Origin: Zhengitettix transpicula
Lineage: Eukaryota; Arthropoda; Insecta; Orthoptera; Tetrigidae
Direction of reading: 5' to 3'
Length of the DNA stretch: 64,000 nucleotides
NCBI GenBank assembly: GCA_037074705.1
Contig: CM073591.1
Coordinates: 132,501,032-132,565,031 of the forward strand
Shown here: one piece after another, positions 22,116 to 34,289 of the stretch
Numbering within the stretch: position 1 is the stretch's first letter
Layout of the letters: each line of letters begins with the position of its first letter
Made by a program: the position numbers and the translations under genes
Notes under the pieces: model-generated
What the model was told of the DNA's origin: nothing
What the model saw: the letters and a program-made list of their open reading frames with translations, nothing else
Databases searched by the model: none

Positions 22116-22785
22116 CTAGCTGGGTTCCCGGCGTTGCCCGGGATGTCGTATATCTATAACCCCCAATTGATTGACTCGAATCTCGGTTGTTTTTGTGTTA
22201 ATTATATGAAACGCCCATCTACCCCCAATCCTAAGGGTGCTCCCTTACCATGCTGAAAGGGGTTGAAATTTTACAAACATCATTAGTAGAAATAATTTCA
22301 ACGTCATTGACCCCGACAAATATTTATTCCAGGCAAATATCGACCATGTTTGAAAAATTCCACCCCCGGCCGTGGGGTTTAATTGGTCTATTGAATATCG
22401 TAATTAAACTCACCGACATCCATAACCTTGGAATTGACTCCAATCTCGGTTGTATTCGCGTTATTTTATTGTAACGCCCTTCCACCCTCACCCCTAACGT
22501 TTCTCCTTTCCAATTCTGTAAGGGGTTGAAATTATACTCATATCACATCCCGTTGACCCCCAAAAAATATTGATGGGACTCAAATATCGGCTCTTTTAGC
22601 AGGTTTAAATATTTTCACCCCCGCTCCTGGGGGTGGTAGACGCGTCTCAGCCCGACAGTGTTTGTTTCCTGAACGTAAAGAACACGTGTACGAAATTTTG
22701 TGATTTTTGCTCCACCGTCTAGATTTGTATAAGGAACATACAAATATATATACATACAAACAAACACTCTGCTTTATTTATTAGA
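22116..22785 (-). mobile_element. Helitron-type non-autonomous element
   Basis: On the minus strand it begins TCTAATAAATAAAGC at 22785 and ends with the perfect hairpin CCCGGGCAACGCCGGG, then AACCCAGCTAG at 22116, with T next. That is the canonical Helitron 3' end: a GC hairpin about 10 bases before CTAG, inserted between A and T. The body holds two or three diverged repeats with CCCC-rich blocks (near 22210, 22370, 22480 and 22620). The 74-codon plus frame at 22250-22474 lies inside it and is not a gene. Confidence 0.75.
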
Positions 22786-22814
22786 TTTGTCTTAAATAGT
22801 CAAAATATATATAA

Positions 22815-23986
22815 TTAATAAGCGTAGGCGTTAAATATCAGTGACATAGCAAGAAAAATTTCTGTGGACGAACGAAGTGTAAAATATTGAGAAAGAGTCC
22901 AGATACAGCGATATCAGTCAGAACAGTTATGTTATAAGTTGCAGTCTGTGAAATAAATATCCAAATATTCAACGATAAACATTTTGAGTGCAGAAGTCTA
23001 ATTTATTCTATTCTCAAATTAGACCATTGTTTCGATTTTTGAAGACCAAGTAATTGCATCCAGCGTCTAATAATCGTCGGAACGAGTGAAAAACATTTCC
23101 TTAACGAACAGAGACTCAACATTTGGCAAACTAAAAAGTATTAATTAGAGTCAGTGTGAAAAATGGCCTGTTATAAAGTGTAATGTGTGTGTAAGTGAAT
23201 GAACGAGCCAAATTGCCCTGATTACCAGAAATTGTAAGTTACAATTTCACTGAATTCATATTTTTAAACCATTAAGTAAAGGTAATTATCGTCAGATTTC
23301 GGATTTCGAGTGGTGTTTAAAATTTAAAGTTTTTTGTGTGTTTTGTTTGCATTGTAAATAATACATTGATGAAGTAGACCATAATAGCTTCATAATAATT
23401 TAATTGTTAACTAATATTTTCTTTATTAAAGGCCCAGTAAAGACCCTGAGAAAACGTAAATTTGGATTGTAAAATATTAATTAATAATATAAAACTAAAA
23501 GTTAATTTTTGACAACTGTTGTAAAATAATTTTTGTAAATTTATTGATTGGTGCATTAATAAAATTAATTTTTTTTGTTTCATTTTAAAAAAAGTCTTAA
23601 ATATTATTAAATCATCCTCTCATTTTAAAATTTAAATTAATATTCAAATTGATGCATTAATGTGGCGATTTAACCTTTAATTCATAAGTGATTACCATAA
23701 ATCGACATATTGTTTTTAGGTAAATTTTAAACTGAATTGTTAATGAGATTATTAAATCATTTTCTCTGTTAATTATTAAACCCAGTGAAGGCCCTGAGAG
23801 TAGAGATCTTAAATTTGATTGAAATTGTTTTTAATTTTTGGAAGCCACATATTGATAATAAATTATTTTGTTTGTTAATTTTTCATAATCGTTTAATTTA
23901 ATTAACCTTTTCATTTTGATTATTACATAAGTGGCTACCACAACGCCGGGAAAAATTTAATTAAAGCCGTCTTGTTGATTATTACA
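22815..23986 (+). mobile_element. LTR-like unit, family C (older copy)
   Basis: From 22930 (TGTTATAAGTTGCAG) it aligns with 45914-46634 through ATATTCAACGATAAACATTT, AAATTAGACCA, GCATCCAGCGTC and ACGAGCCAAATT. It has an AGTAAAGACCCTGAGA block repeated near 23430 and 23785. Near the right end TATTACATAAGTGGCTACCA (23921-23940), then CAACGCCGGG, is primer-binding-site-like. The unit closes with TTATTACA at 23986 before (AT)n. The left boundary is uncertain. Confidence 0.55.
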
Positions 23987-25310
23987 ATATATATATATAT
24001 ATATTGTTGCATGTGCTAATACTACGATAATTTGGAAACATTGAATATAACACGTAATGATAAACAGTATAAAAACCAAATTAATGGTGATATTATTGAC
24101 AAGGATCATATGAGTTGATCGAAACATATACAAATTTCAAATTATATTGTTCAAAATTTGTTTCTGTTTTTTGACTGTTATACGAGTCATTAATTTATTG
24201 TGTTAATAAATAGTAGAGTTACCGTTTTTTATTTCACCTTGAAATCAATATTTTTTGTACTTGATCTCACTAACACTAAGTGATTTCAAACTAATTTTTC
24301 TTCTTCTGCAGGTATGTGAAGTATATTACCCTTGTCTGTGTAAAAACATCTTCATAAGTTGACTTTATTATATTTGAATGTTCAACACGCATGTTATTTA
24401 ATGAAGATCTGCTTTCTTGTTGAATTGGATTTAATTGGTAAATATGAGAATTTTTTGCTCGCAGTTTTATTTTTCTGAGGAGCGATAACGAGTCAAATTA
24501 CTATAAGTAAAATAAAGCGAATGACGATTAAATAATCTACATTCTATATCTCAAGCTTTATTTACTATTCCAATGTCACCAGGTTTTATTAAATCGCGAT
24601 CCGTTCTTGTCGTCTACGTCATACATCTGAAGACAACTTGGTTTAGCGGAAATTCCTCCTGCAAAGGTATATCAGTGATTTATTAGTTAAATTTCAACAA
24701 TATGAGGTTTGTTCTATTGGATAAGTCGGGTGCGAAATGTAAATACGGACATGGATGTCATCATGTAAAAATCCTCAACGGGTAAGAAATTTGTTCCTCT
24801 GGTGTGACGTGACTACATCAGTTCTCGTCGTAGATTCTTGAGAATATATATGTTTCTAGGGATTAGTGATCGTCTTATCCAAAACCTCTACCTGGCCATC
24901 TTGACTAGACGGCAAAATATACTCATTAAAGATATAAATCTGTTTCTTACACTTCCAAATTCAAGTTTTTTCTCAATATTCCGGTTTCCAATATAGCATT
25001 TAATTCTGTAAGGTACTTAAAAAAAGTGTATCTCTGATAATTATAAATCATTTTTTGTACAAGATTAAACAGTTATTTTCTACTATCATATGCTCAATAT
25101 TTTTAAATATTACCTATATTGAAAGTATATATTTCTTGAAAATAAATAAACGTGTGATTTTGTATTATCACCTTTATACGGAAATACGGAAATAGTTTTG
25201 GTAGTGACATGTTTTTTATTTTTACCGATTTATACTTTTTGGGATACACCCGTGATTTTTAGGATTTACAGTATAAGAATATCACGCTACATTAATTTTC
25301 ATATCGGTTA
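23987..25310. other. Non-coding DNA, nothing recognised
   Basis: It starts with a short (AT)n run (23985-24003). A polypyrimidine-AG sequence at 24297-24311 resembles a splice acceptor but nothing coding follows. No other feature recognised. Confidence 0.4.
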
Positions 25311-26105
25311 AATTTTCATTCCGTCATGTCTTACGGCGTAAAAACCTGGGGTCGTTAACAACACGTGTTTCAAATTTTTAAACTTCAAAAGAGGGTCATA
25401 CGAACTAATCGGGTGCGGATTTGCAAGCCTCTGTTTCGGAATCTTGAGATATTAACATTGCCTTGTACGTATATTCTAGAAATTTTAAAGTTTGTCTGCA
25501 GAAACATTAATTTATATGCCCTAAACGGAGCAAATCATTTATACAACACTAGAAATCGCTCTCAACTCCGCATTGAAAAACATCGTCTAAACCTTTTTGA
25601 ATCAAACGTTCGTTATTCCGGGATAAATCTATAAAATCGTCTTTCGAGCGAAATAAAAACTTTAACTATAATAAATTTATTTATAAACAGTTGTAAATCT
25701 CTGCTAATTAATGGAGCATATTACTCGCTGAAAGACTTCGTATATAGGAAGGAGAGATTAGATCTTCTTTAAGAAAATAGCTTTCTGGTATCCTATCAAG
25801 TTATGATATTATTTTACGATTGTAAACTTCTAGAACTTAACTGCCGACTTATTTTCTTTTTCATTGTTCGACGGGAATCGATGTAAGATTTTCTGCTGGA
25901 AAATTGAAGATTTATATAATTACTTCTTTAATCACTGTTATATTAGAAGATTTAACGTTTCTTTATATTACATATTTTTTTGTAAAGTAAATTGTTTGAT
26001 TTTTGAAGATTGTAATTGTAAAATTTTATTATTTTCATGTAATCTTATATCATGACGTATCCTAATTCCTCGACCGAGGACTAATGGAATGAAGAATAAA
26101 TCTAA
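25311..26105 (+). pseudogene. Non-LTR retrotransposon ORF2 C-terminal remnant
   Basis: A frame entering near 25320 (SYGVKTWG-type) continues through LQKRVIRTNR, CKPLFRNLEILTLPCTYI, LEILKFVCRNIN and YNTRNRSQLRIEKHRLNL to about 25634. This is the conserved end of LINE reverse transcriptases: the W-G, the QKRAIRII-type motif, then the LGILTLP and YNTRN motifs. After a frameshift, INLFINSCKSLLINGAYYSL (25670-25730) continues the family tail. The last ~150 bp (GACGGGAATCGATGTAAG ... GAGGACTAATGGAATGA) is the 3' UTR ending in an AATAAAT-type tail. A second copy lies on the minus strand at 29643-30005. The element is strongly 5' truncated. Confidence 0.65.
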
Positions 26106-29100
26106 ATCGACTATAAAACCATCTTATCGATCCTTATACTTTCTTATATTCTTAATATAATGAATTGAAATCTGAATATTCAATACGTCCGAACAGAATA
26201 ATTTGTAGTATTTAAAATGTAGTGGTACAGAAGAACGTTAAAAATTACTGGAATGGTAAATCTACAAGAAATGAAACTGTATAAAAAATATTCGTGAGAA
26301 AAGAACTCGGAGGAGAATTTTGGTTTTCAAAGCGATCATTGGAGTCCAGGAATATTAAAAGAAAGTCAAATATTACAACAGAATCGTAATATCAATATGG
26401 ATGTTATATAATTCTGTGAAATAAAGAGTTAAGAAACTCCATCAAGAAACTCCAGTAATTTTTTCTGAACATTCTGGAAGCAAAATGATGCCCAGCATTG
26501 TTTTACTTTCGAGAGGGATTCTAATACCTGCAAAAATATTGAGTGTTGGCGTTCTTCAAAATATTTCTTATTGGTAATACCTCATTAACTTACATTATAA
26601 CCTACGTGGTTACTTATAATACATAACGGCGCAGTTTAGCGGCAGGAAACGTACCCGACGCATGTTTAAATCGGATGCTGTAATTCATTTAGGGTGAGTT
26701 AATTAGCGTGCGCTCAAGATGTGTCCCAGCAGGGCGTTTAAGTTTCCTTTCAGAAGGGAGGGTACACGTGCTTATTCGGTTAAGAATTAGTTTAAGGCAC
26801 AAGAAAATTTACTTGAAATGCATCTGCTGTAAAAGTAGCATTTACTTAAAATTCTAACCGATTTTCTACTGAAATTTAATATTCTATAACATTGAAATTC
26901 AATGCACTATCAGGGAAACATGCACCAAGAAATAAATAAATGTATGTACCAAGAAAAATGTGGATAGTCTAACTTATTGAATACCTTTCTCGAGGAACTA
27001 TTCATGAAAGAAGAGAATTTTTATTCTACCAAAATATTCCCGTAATATTGAAAAATCTTAATATTTGTGATTAATTTATACATAAGCAAATGTGGTCAAT
27101 TTTAATACCTGAAACAAAACCAATTACAAAGAAAGAATTCCATTATAATGGTATTACTATTTTTAAAAAAGGCCGGACAATATTAAACAGTTTAAATATA
27201 ATAAAATAGAAAAATGTCTAACCAAATGTTTACTTAAATACTGCTATTTGATGAACGAATTATATTATATTCATATACATATAATATTTCTGTAAATAAT
27301 ATCACTTAATATGAATGTGATATTTAATACTTGAAGAGTGTAATAACTATTAATTTTCATGAATTAGTATTAATATTCGGACTTATTTCATAGACCCTAT
27401 CCAGAATCTGCGCTTCAGGGGTGTTGAATGAGACATGAATTGTACAGAAATTATAATAATTATGTTAATGATCAGATGTGTACTGAAGGGTAAAAATGTG
27501 GAAATATTGACACTTGAGTACTGTATTAAAAGTTGAACATTCAGTAAAAATACTGCGTGTATCAAAAATATAGAAATTAAAAACTAAGATTTCCTTGAGC
27601 ATGTCGACGAAGACGATGGCGGAGATAGTTGACAAATGCGTTCTTCACAAATTGTAGCACGGGTTCGGAATCCGACAATTCTAAATTCATAAAAAATACT
27701 GTATTATGACGATTGTTGTAATACCCGTCGTAACAGAAATTCTACAAGTATACATGAAAAATCAGAAGTCATTGGCATGATCGCTCATCCGCATTATGAA
27801 CATTTTCTTCATTTCATAACTGATTTATTTTATAAGAAAAACTATAATAATATTTTTTACTGTGTATTGATGAAGATTTTCTTAATTGCTTAAGATGTGG
27901 AAGAATTGACGAGCCAGAGGATCTCGATATCCATATATAATTAAAGGCTGAAAAATTTAGCGTAAGAAAAAATTACGCACAAAAGAAGTTAATCTACATC
28001 TAGTTTCTGAAAAATAAATTATTTAGCTGTAGCATAAAATGGAAATTTCGGTTATTATTCAGTAAGATACATATAATTTATTTAATAATATTTTGTGGCC
28101 TAATACTAAATTCATATTACATTCCCTTGAAATATTTATGGAGTATCGAAAATATAAAGATGCGAAGTGATAATTTCAATTCAGAATACTCCGTTGTGGT
28201 TAATTGAATTTTATGTGCTATTTCTTTTATATTAAATATCACCGAGCCCAGATTAGAAGCTTGTGCATGAGGCACTTACGTTTGAAACACAGTCATGTTC
28301 TTGCAGTAAAATATATCTTCGACATACTTACTGCATTGGTTTGGTGCTTTGTACCGATTATCTGATAGAGTTTGTCCATGATTTTCACTTAATTTATGAT
28401 CATTATTCGGAAAGCCTCATCAATGTTCTGACAATCTCGTAGGATATTTTCTTCCACGGAACTTAAATGTAAGGAAACCATAACAATGCACGTAATCTAC
28501 CTCATTTTGTTCTATGAGCCAAATCCTGATTCGCACTTTATTTCCCAGGTAAAACGAACAGGTTTCGAATAGCGGAACCCTAAAAATAGAATTCCTTATT
28601 TAGAGCCCATCTGTTGAAAAGTTGAACTCGCTGTTTTGTGTTTAAAAAGCCAATTATCATCAGCGGTAGTTCACTACGAATTTTATGCATAGTTATTGTT
28701 GAGTTTTGATTTAATGAATCATATAGACCATGTTTATACGTAAATCCCCATTAAAGTGAATTGTAATGAAATTCTGCTTGATTTACTTTTATGCTTCTAT
28801 AAAAATGTCCTTATAATAAAATCGCCCACTTTTATGTTCTTCTTTCATGCAGCATAAACTCCTATTTTTCTCTTAACAATGCCATAAACAGCGCGTAATA
28901 CGTCCAGATCTCAGAACGGCGGGACCGATCAACTATACAAAAATAATGATGCGAGCATTATGAACGTCTGCGATGAGATGATCGTCACATAAAGTTGTGT
29001 AGTTGAATAAGAACAGGCTTCTCGTGTGAACGGAAAGGTCGTCAAGCGTTTGTTCACAGTTGTCTGCAATCTATTTATCCTGACAGGGACCGCAAGGGTG

Positions 29101-29375
29101 GGAATTTTTTTTGCCTTGTCTACTGTTTGCTTAGTGTCTGAGGGCTGACGGTGGAAAAGTCGCACTGTCGAAATTCGCTGGCGTAAAGTATGACGTCATT
29201 TGTTACAGCTGAAGGACAACAGAGTGTTGGAATTTACAGGAAAGGATCTCCAAAGGGGGAGGTCGACTACACGCTACTGGATACGGTAGAATTCATGTCG
29301 TCAAGTCCCCACAAATTGAACTCAACTCTTAGATATATTAATGAATAATAAAGATAATCAATACAGACAAAATCA
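26106..29375. other. Non-coding DNA, nothing recognised
   Basis: About 3.3 kb without a recognised gene, RNA or repeat. The frames at 27383-27565 and 28929-29165 (both minus) have no domain. Confidence 0.45.
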
Positions 29376-29642
29376 CTTGCTCTAATTGTAATCCCTGCTA
29401 CATAGGGAAAACAAAAATTTCCATTAATACACATTTGAATTGTAATTCCTGCTACATAGGACAAACAAATCGTTCTCTTAATACACGTATGAAGGAACAT
29501 ATATCTAATATCAAACTTCCCATTGATAAACAATCTGTAGTATCCAAACATATAATCAATTCGAAACATATTTGATTGACAAAATGCTAAGATTTTAGAC
29601 ATTGACACCAGGTACATTTCCAGCCTCATTTCAGAGATGCTT
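29376..29642 (+). pseudogene. Penelope-like element GIY-YIG fragment 1
   Basis: The plus strand encodes a Cys pair followed by CYIGKTK, then CYIGQTNRSLNTRMKEHISN, SVVSKHIINSKH and DWQNAKILDIDTRY, the order of a Penelope GIY-YIG endonuclease: C-x-x-C, YIG, T-x-x-x-x-R-x-x-E-H, then S-x-x-x-H and the K-I-L-x-x-E/D-x-R-Y block. The first ~18 codons are duplicated in tandem with a 54-bp period (29384 and 29438). A 1-base frameshift breaks it near 29573. It abuts the minus-strand LINE tail at 29643. The 130-codon minus-strand frame here is its antisense shadow. Confidence 0.75.
29384..29490 (+). repeat. 54-bp in-frame tandem duplication
   Basis: AATTGTAATCCCTGCTACAT (29384) recurs as AATTGTAATTCCTGCTACAT (29438), and both are followed by TAGG..AAACAAA and TTAATACAC. 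The 54-bp period is 18 codons, so the GIY-YIG start was duplicated in frame. Confidence 0.8.
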
Positions 29643-30005
29643 CGATTCCCGTCGATCATGGAAAATAAGTCGGCAGTTAAATTCTACAAAATTATAATCG
29701 TAAAATAAATAGCATAACTTGATAGAATACCAGCAAACTGTTTGATTAAAGAGGATCTAATCTGTCCTACCTATCTAAGAACTTTATCAGTAAGTAATAT
29801 GATCCATTAATTAACAAAGATTTTCAACTCTCTATAAATAAATTTTGTGTAGTTAAAGTTTTTATTTCGTCCAGAAGACTATGTATAATTTTATCCCGGA
29901 CTAACGAATGCTTGATGATGTTTTATCAACGCGGAATTCAGAGCGATTTCTAGTGTTGTATGAATGATTTGTTCCGTTTAGGTCATAGCTCTGTATTAAT
30001 GTTAA
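29643..30005 (-). pseudogene. Non-LTR retrotransposon tail, minus copy
   Basis: The same LINE family as 25311-26105, reversed. The complement shows the CGGGAATCGA and ACTGCCGACTTATTTTC 3' UTR block near 29643-29680, the NLFIES / SLLINGSYYLL coding tail near 29780-29850 and the ATTCATACAACACTAGAAAT block near 29948-29967. The 5' truncation is at about 30005. Confidence 0.65.
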
Positions 30006-30087
30006 GCTACTAATGATTTGATAGTCCTGACAACTCTAATATATCAATATTAATTAAAATATAATACCTCTGTGTTAAAAATATATA

Positions 30088-30209
30088 AATTAGATAAAAT
30101 AGCCAAATAACTGACAAAATGAAGTGATAATATAAATATAATGGAAAAATTGTGTGGAATTTATATTCCAATTTCATTTTTTGCGTTATTTGGCTCTTTG
30201 ATCTAATTA
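30088..30209. repeat. Short palindrome of Penelope-type repeat
   Basis: AATTAGATAAAATAGCCAAA (30088) pairs with TTTGGCTCTTTGATCTAATT ending at 30209. The left arm continues ACTGACAAAATGAAGTGATA as in the copies at 11671 and 40435. The centre is only ~45 bp, so most of the hammerhead-like segment has been lost. Confidence 0.6.
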
Positions 30210-30869
30210 TTAATAATAATGTTGCCAGATTAATTTCATTCATAACAATTTGAGGTATTACAGTGCTATCTAACGGAAAATTTAGCCGTCAATATTAAAG
30301 GTGAAATCGCTTTCGAAATACACTTGTTCCAACTTATTGATGGATGGTGAAGGTCAATAAAGAATACATTCTTTCTCTGTTTATTTAATAAAAAAATATT
30401 CTCGGTTAGAAGCTCTAGAATATTGTGTTCGATTACGAAGGTATTTGCTTTACATATTATTCATCTCCAACTGTCTGAACTCATCACAACAACATCTATT
30501 ATCATTATTGCAATGTTTGTATATAAATGAAATAATAACAGTTATTTAATAATAAAAAGTGTACAAAATTATTAATATGCCGGAAAATAATTGTTACAAA
30601 AATACTGTAGACAGTTAACTCAGTGCTGCAAACCGTACTTACACTTTTCCTTCACATTAAATAATTTGGACAGTGACTTAAAAATATTGTGACATGAAAG
30701 TTGATGTTTAGAAATTTCCTTACTCAAGGGAATGTAGATTTACCTAAGTTAATCCTAAAATACTTTTGATCTTCAGTAAGTTAGGAGCTGTAAGAAATCC
30801 TAGTGTAGTTACTTTCATTTTGAGTACTACAGTATATTGCATTATCTAACAAACGCTATGTGACTAACA
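30210..30869. other. AT-rich non-coding DNA, nothing recognised
   Basis: No feature recognised in this interval. Confidence 0.45.
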
Positions 30870-31020
30870 AAATGTTCTCGGGTTTCCAACACGGTGATAA
30901 CATTGTTGTTTTACGACGTTTCGACGGTGTTCACTGCATTATCTTAAAGTGAAGATGACGGGAGTGACCGGCGTCGAAACGTCATGGAACAATGTTTTTA
31001 TCCTGTTTAAACACTGTTAC
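30870..31020. repeat. Palindromic repeat, hammerhead-like family 2
   Basis: TAACATTGTTGTTTTACGAC on the left pairs with GTCATGGAACAATGTTTTTA on the right, around ACGTTTCGACG and CGTCGAAACGT. The centre is ~60 bp. The sequence is not close to the other palindromes except in the GAAACGTC core, so it represents a separate family with the same layout. Confidence 0.65.
30949..30987 (+). ncRNA. Hammerhead-ribozyme-like motif
   Basis: GTGAAGA (30949-30955), one extra base, stem II GACG (30957-30960) with CGTC (30972-30975), then GAAAC (30976-30980) and GTC (30981-30983). The first base of the CTGANGA box is G, which should damage activity. The opposite arm keeps CGTCGAAACGTCGT on the minus strand but has no stem II. 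Confidence 0.35.
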
Positions 31021-31480
31021 ACAACATTGTAATTCCTTTATGATAGTATCGAGAGATAAAATGAACACTGTGTATGCCTCAATCATTATCCATTTGACGT
31101 ATTAAATAATCATTCCAGTAATTTTTCATTTTATTGGACAAACGGTAGATACATTGTATGAATTAATTCAAACAGTGTCACCAAACTATTACTTTTTTCT
31201 GAGATATGATATTAAATGTCCTAACCATGTGCATATCTTAAATGGTACTGGAGACAATGTGTGACATTGATCACTATGTTCTGATCCCCTAGACCATTTC
31301 CGCCCATGATAACGACTTCGAATCATGCATCAAAAATAAACGTTCTTCATAAGTAGAATACATATTGACCGTCTCACAATAGTAACACCACGAGAAGCTT
31401 CTATCACGCGGCATAATTATGTAGGAAGAAAAACATCTGTAAGAATGCCAACTCTTGGTAGAAAATATAAGTATAAATAT
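31021..31480. other. AT-rich non-coding DNA
   Basis: Nothing recognised. The 67-codon minus-strand frame at 31289-31492 has no domain. Confidence 0.45.
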
Positions 31481-32649
31481 TGTAATATTCAATATAAAAT
31501 AAACAATTTAATTCAAACAATTGCCTCACGTTGAAGCCTCTATTTGTAATATTTACTTTTTAAACAATTTAATAAAAATAAAGGTCTCACGTTGACGTTT
31601 CAATTTGTAGTGATTCTAATTTTTATAATTACAATGCAAAATCAGGCGTCAAATAAAATAAGAACCAAACAATTAAAACTTTACTAAGAAAAACCACACG
31701 TTGACGACACCAATTTTGTAGTAAAACAATTAAAATGATCGGATGTTTTAATTAAAAAAAATCAAGATTTAAAATATACAAACAAATTAATATAAAGCAA
31801 ATTATTTAAATCACATTACATATTAATAATTTATAATAATATCACGGCTATTTCTCAGGGACTATCACCGGGCCTTCAATAAAGAATACTTATTAAACAA
31901 TCTAATTCACAATGCTATCAAGGTATTAATTCAATCAATCAATAGAACATTACAATACAAAACATGAGATATGAAATTTAAAATCTAAACTCGGAAATCT
32001 GACGATAATATTATTTACTTCCGAGTTTACAGATATTAAGTTGTGCAGTTTTACCTTAATGTTTCTAGAACCAAGGACATGGGCTCGTACACACACACAA
32101 TTATTAACACTTTATAGACAGACCATTATACACTGAATTTAATGGTCAACACATACTGCTTGCCAAATTGATTCACTACACTTGCATCGCTGTTCCTTCT
32201 ATAAAAATCCTACCACCACACTCTGAAGTTTGTTATCTGCTGAATGCAATAACCTGGAGCTCCCAATATTTGATGAAAAAATCTAACTGATGAATGTAAG
32301 CTAGACTCCGAACTATTCCGCCTCAGGAAAAATAATAGTTGGCGTTGTATCGTTGCAGTTATTCGCTCATAGACTCTAAAACCGTAGATAGTTCTGGTTA
32401 TTATAGCTGTTAGACTATATACAGCCACACACTTTCTGAATTTATGTCCTTTCTCTACCGTCTCCTACCATACAGTCTGGAGCACCGCACCCCACAAACT
32501 CAAGCTCTGCGTCTATCAAACGAACTTCGACAATCCCAGAAAGCATGCATTATTGCCACATATTCTTGTATACAACTCGTGTGTTTTAACGCCACTGACA
32601 ATACGAGTACAAATTTTGTTCATTAATCAATTATGTCCTTTTAATTACC

Positions 32650-32652
<3 letters not shown>
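31481..32652 (-). mobile_element. LTR-like unit A1 with three PBS-like repeats
   Basis: On the minus strand it starts TGTGGTAATT at 32652 and ends ...ATTACA at 31481, flanked by ATAT on both sides (31477-31480, 32653-32656). The body matches 37841-38874 (TTGTGCAGTTTTACCTTAA, GGGCTCGTACACACACAC, CTTTCTCTACCGTCTCCTA). Near its 3' end lie three tandem motifs that on the plus strand read CACGTTGA followed by CAATTTGTAGT-type sequence (31525-31550, 31583-31611, 31694-31722). Reversed, each is an ACTACA end followed by a CAACGTGAG-type primer-binding-like site. No gag/pol. The plus frames at 32444-32786 lie inside it. Confidence 0.6.
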
Positions 32653-32712
<60 letters not shown>

Positions 32713-32718
32713 ATATAA
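32652..32718. repeat. (AT)n microsatellite
   Basis: About 24 AT dinucleotides (32652-32700), then GTATATAT variants to 32718. It adjoins the end of LTR-like unit A1, which targets ATAT. Confidence 0.97.
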
Positions 32719-34289
32719 CTATACGGCTATTATCTGTCATTCCACACATCAAATTAATTATTTGTAAATGTGTGAATCATGCTTAAAACTAATCACGATA
32801 AATATTCAAAATAGTGATAACAAGCACAAAAATGTGGCATTTCAAATCAGCCATACTTAATGCGTGAATTTATAACGTTACATGCAATCACAACATGATA
32901 TTTTTATGAAGAGAGGATAAATTCATATTATATTAACAGCTGTTTAATACGAAACTTATTATGCGTAAACAGAGACGCACATAAAATTATCAAATTTACT
33001 TACTATTTATTCAACCTTCTATCGATTATTTATGGATTTTGACTCATTAGACTATGCGAGTGAAAATGAAATATGAACCTCGACCTCTTTATACTATTAA
33101 AAATTATCATTCAGTAGTGTTTCTCATATTTACTCCTTAAAAGTATTTTTATATTAGTTATGGTTCAACTACAAAGCGTAATACATGATCAGGCAAATAG
33201 TTTCAAACTAAAGAATTTTCTTTCGTATCGATTATTTGATAAACTCGCGCGTTTACATCTGATGTGAACAGTAATTTTATTTTGGTTCGTACAATTCTGA
33301 GATTTAATATTGTTTCTTAACTTCTCTTCTACAAGTGGATGAATTCGTGATATTATTTTCCAACGGATAAATTATCTAAAATAATATTATTTCCGCGCCA
33401 TTATTGATTTTATCTAAATGCTCGGCAAATTTCAGTTCGTCATAGTGTATTAGTGGAGTAGTCTGAGATCCGGCACACTACACTCAAACATTTCTTATAA
33501 ATACATCTCAAAAATAGTTATTATTTAGTAATGTTTTCTCTCTAGCACGTTTCTTCGAATTCTAATACATTATTATTATTATTTCATGATTCAGACGCTC
33601 GTCAACTCCAGAAAAGCACTCAAAATATTCTCCTACTTTATCACAGTCTTCCAAGGTATTTGTTTATTTACCCCTCCTCACTTAATCGGAATCGCCAATA
33701 TATAGTTTTCACGTTATGAAATTTTTATCACAAAGCTTGCTCGAGCAATAAATCTAGGGGGGGTGAGAATACTAACCCCTGTCTGGCAGAGTCTTCCAGG
33801 AAATTCAGCACTGTAAGAGATGTATTTCAACTCCTTCTATATGAAACTATGATCCTCAATAATATTCTCAAATTCATACTATATATAATATAATATAATA
33901 AACAAATTAATAATATAAAATAAGTTCACGTTGTTGCGTCAAATAATTTATAGAAATTATGCCAAAAACTGTAATGGTAAACTAACAATGCTACCACGAT
34001 GTGGATAATTAATGGGACTTATAAATGAATTTTAACTAGTAACTTTTAAAGATAAAACATTAAATACAAATTTCTGTACATAAATTTTAAATAATTATTG
34101 GGTCTCTAATAGTTGCAGTATTTTGCAATTATCTCCAAATCAATTAAAAGCAAAATGTTACAAAAATAATAATTAAATTTACAAGAAAATGTTATTATAA
34201 AAAATCTAAGCAAATCTGAAATCTAAAGAAATTTAAATAAATCTGACGGTACGCAATTTTTATATAAGGTTTACAATTGTTTTTTTTTT
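32719..34289. other. AT-rich non-coding DNA, nothing recognised
   Basis: No gene recognised. TTCACGTTGTTGCGTC near 33927 resembles the primer-binding-like motif of the LTR-like units, but no unit boundaries are visible around it. Confidence 0.4.

Noticed and set aside
24297..24320. Splice-acceptor-like polypyrimidine tract and CAG
   Set aside because: No open reading frame of useful length follows on either strand, and it is on the opposite strand from the only recognised gene.
29267..29659. 130-codon minus-strand frame
   Set aside because: It is antisense to a clear GIY-YIG coding stretch on the plus strand. Its Cys/Ile-rich composition is the complement of that repeat.
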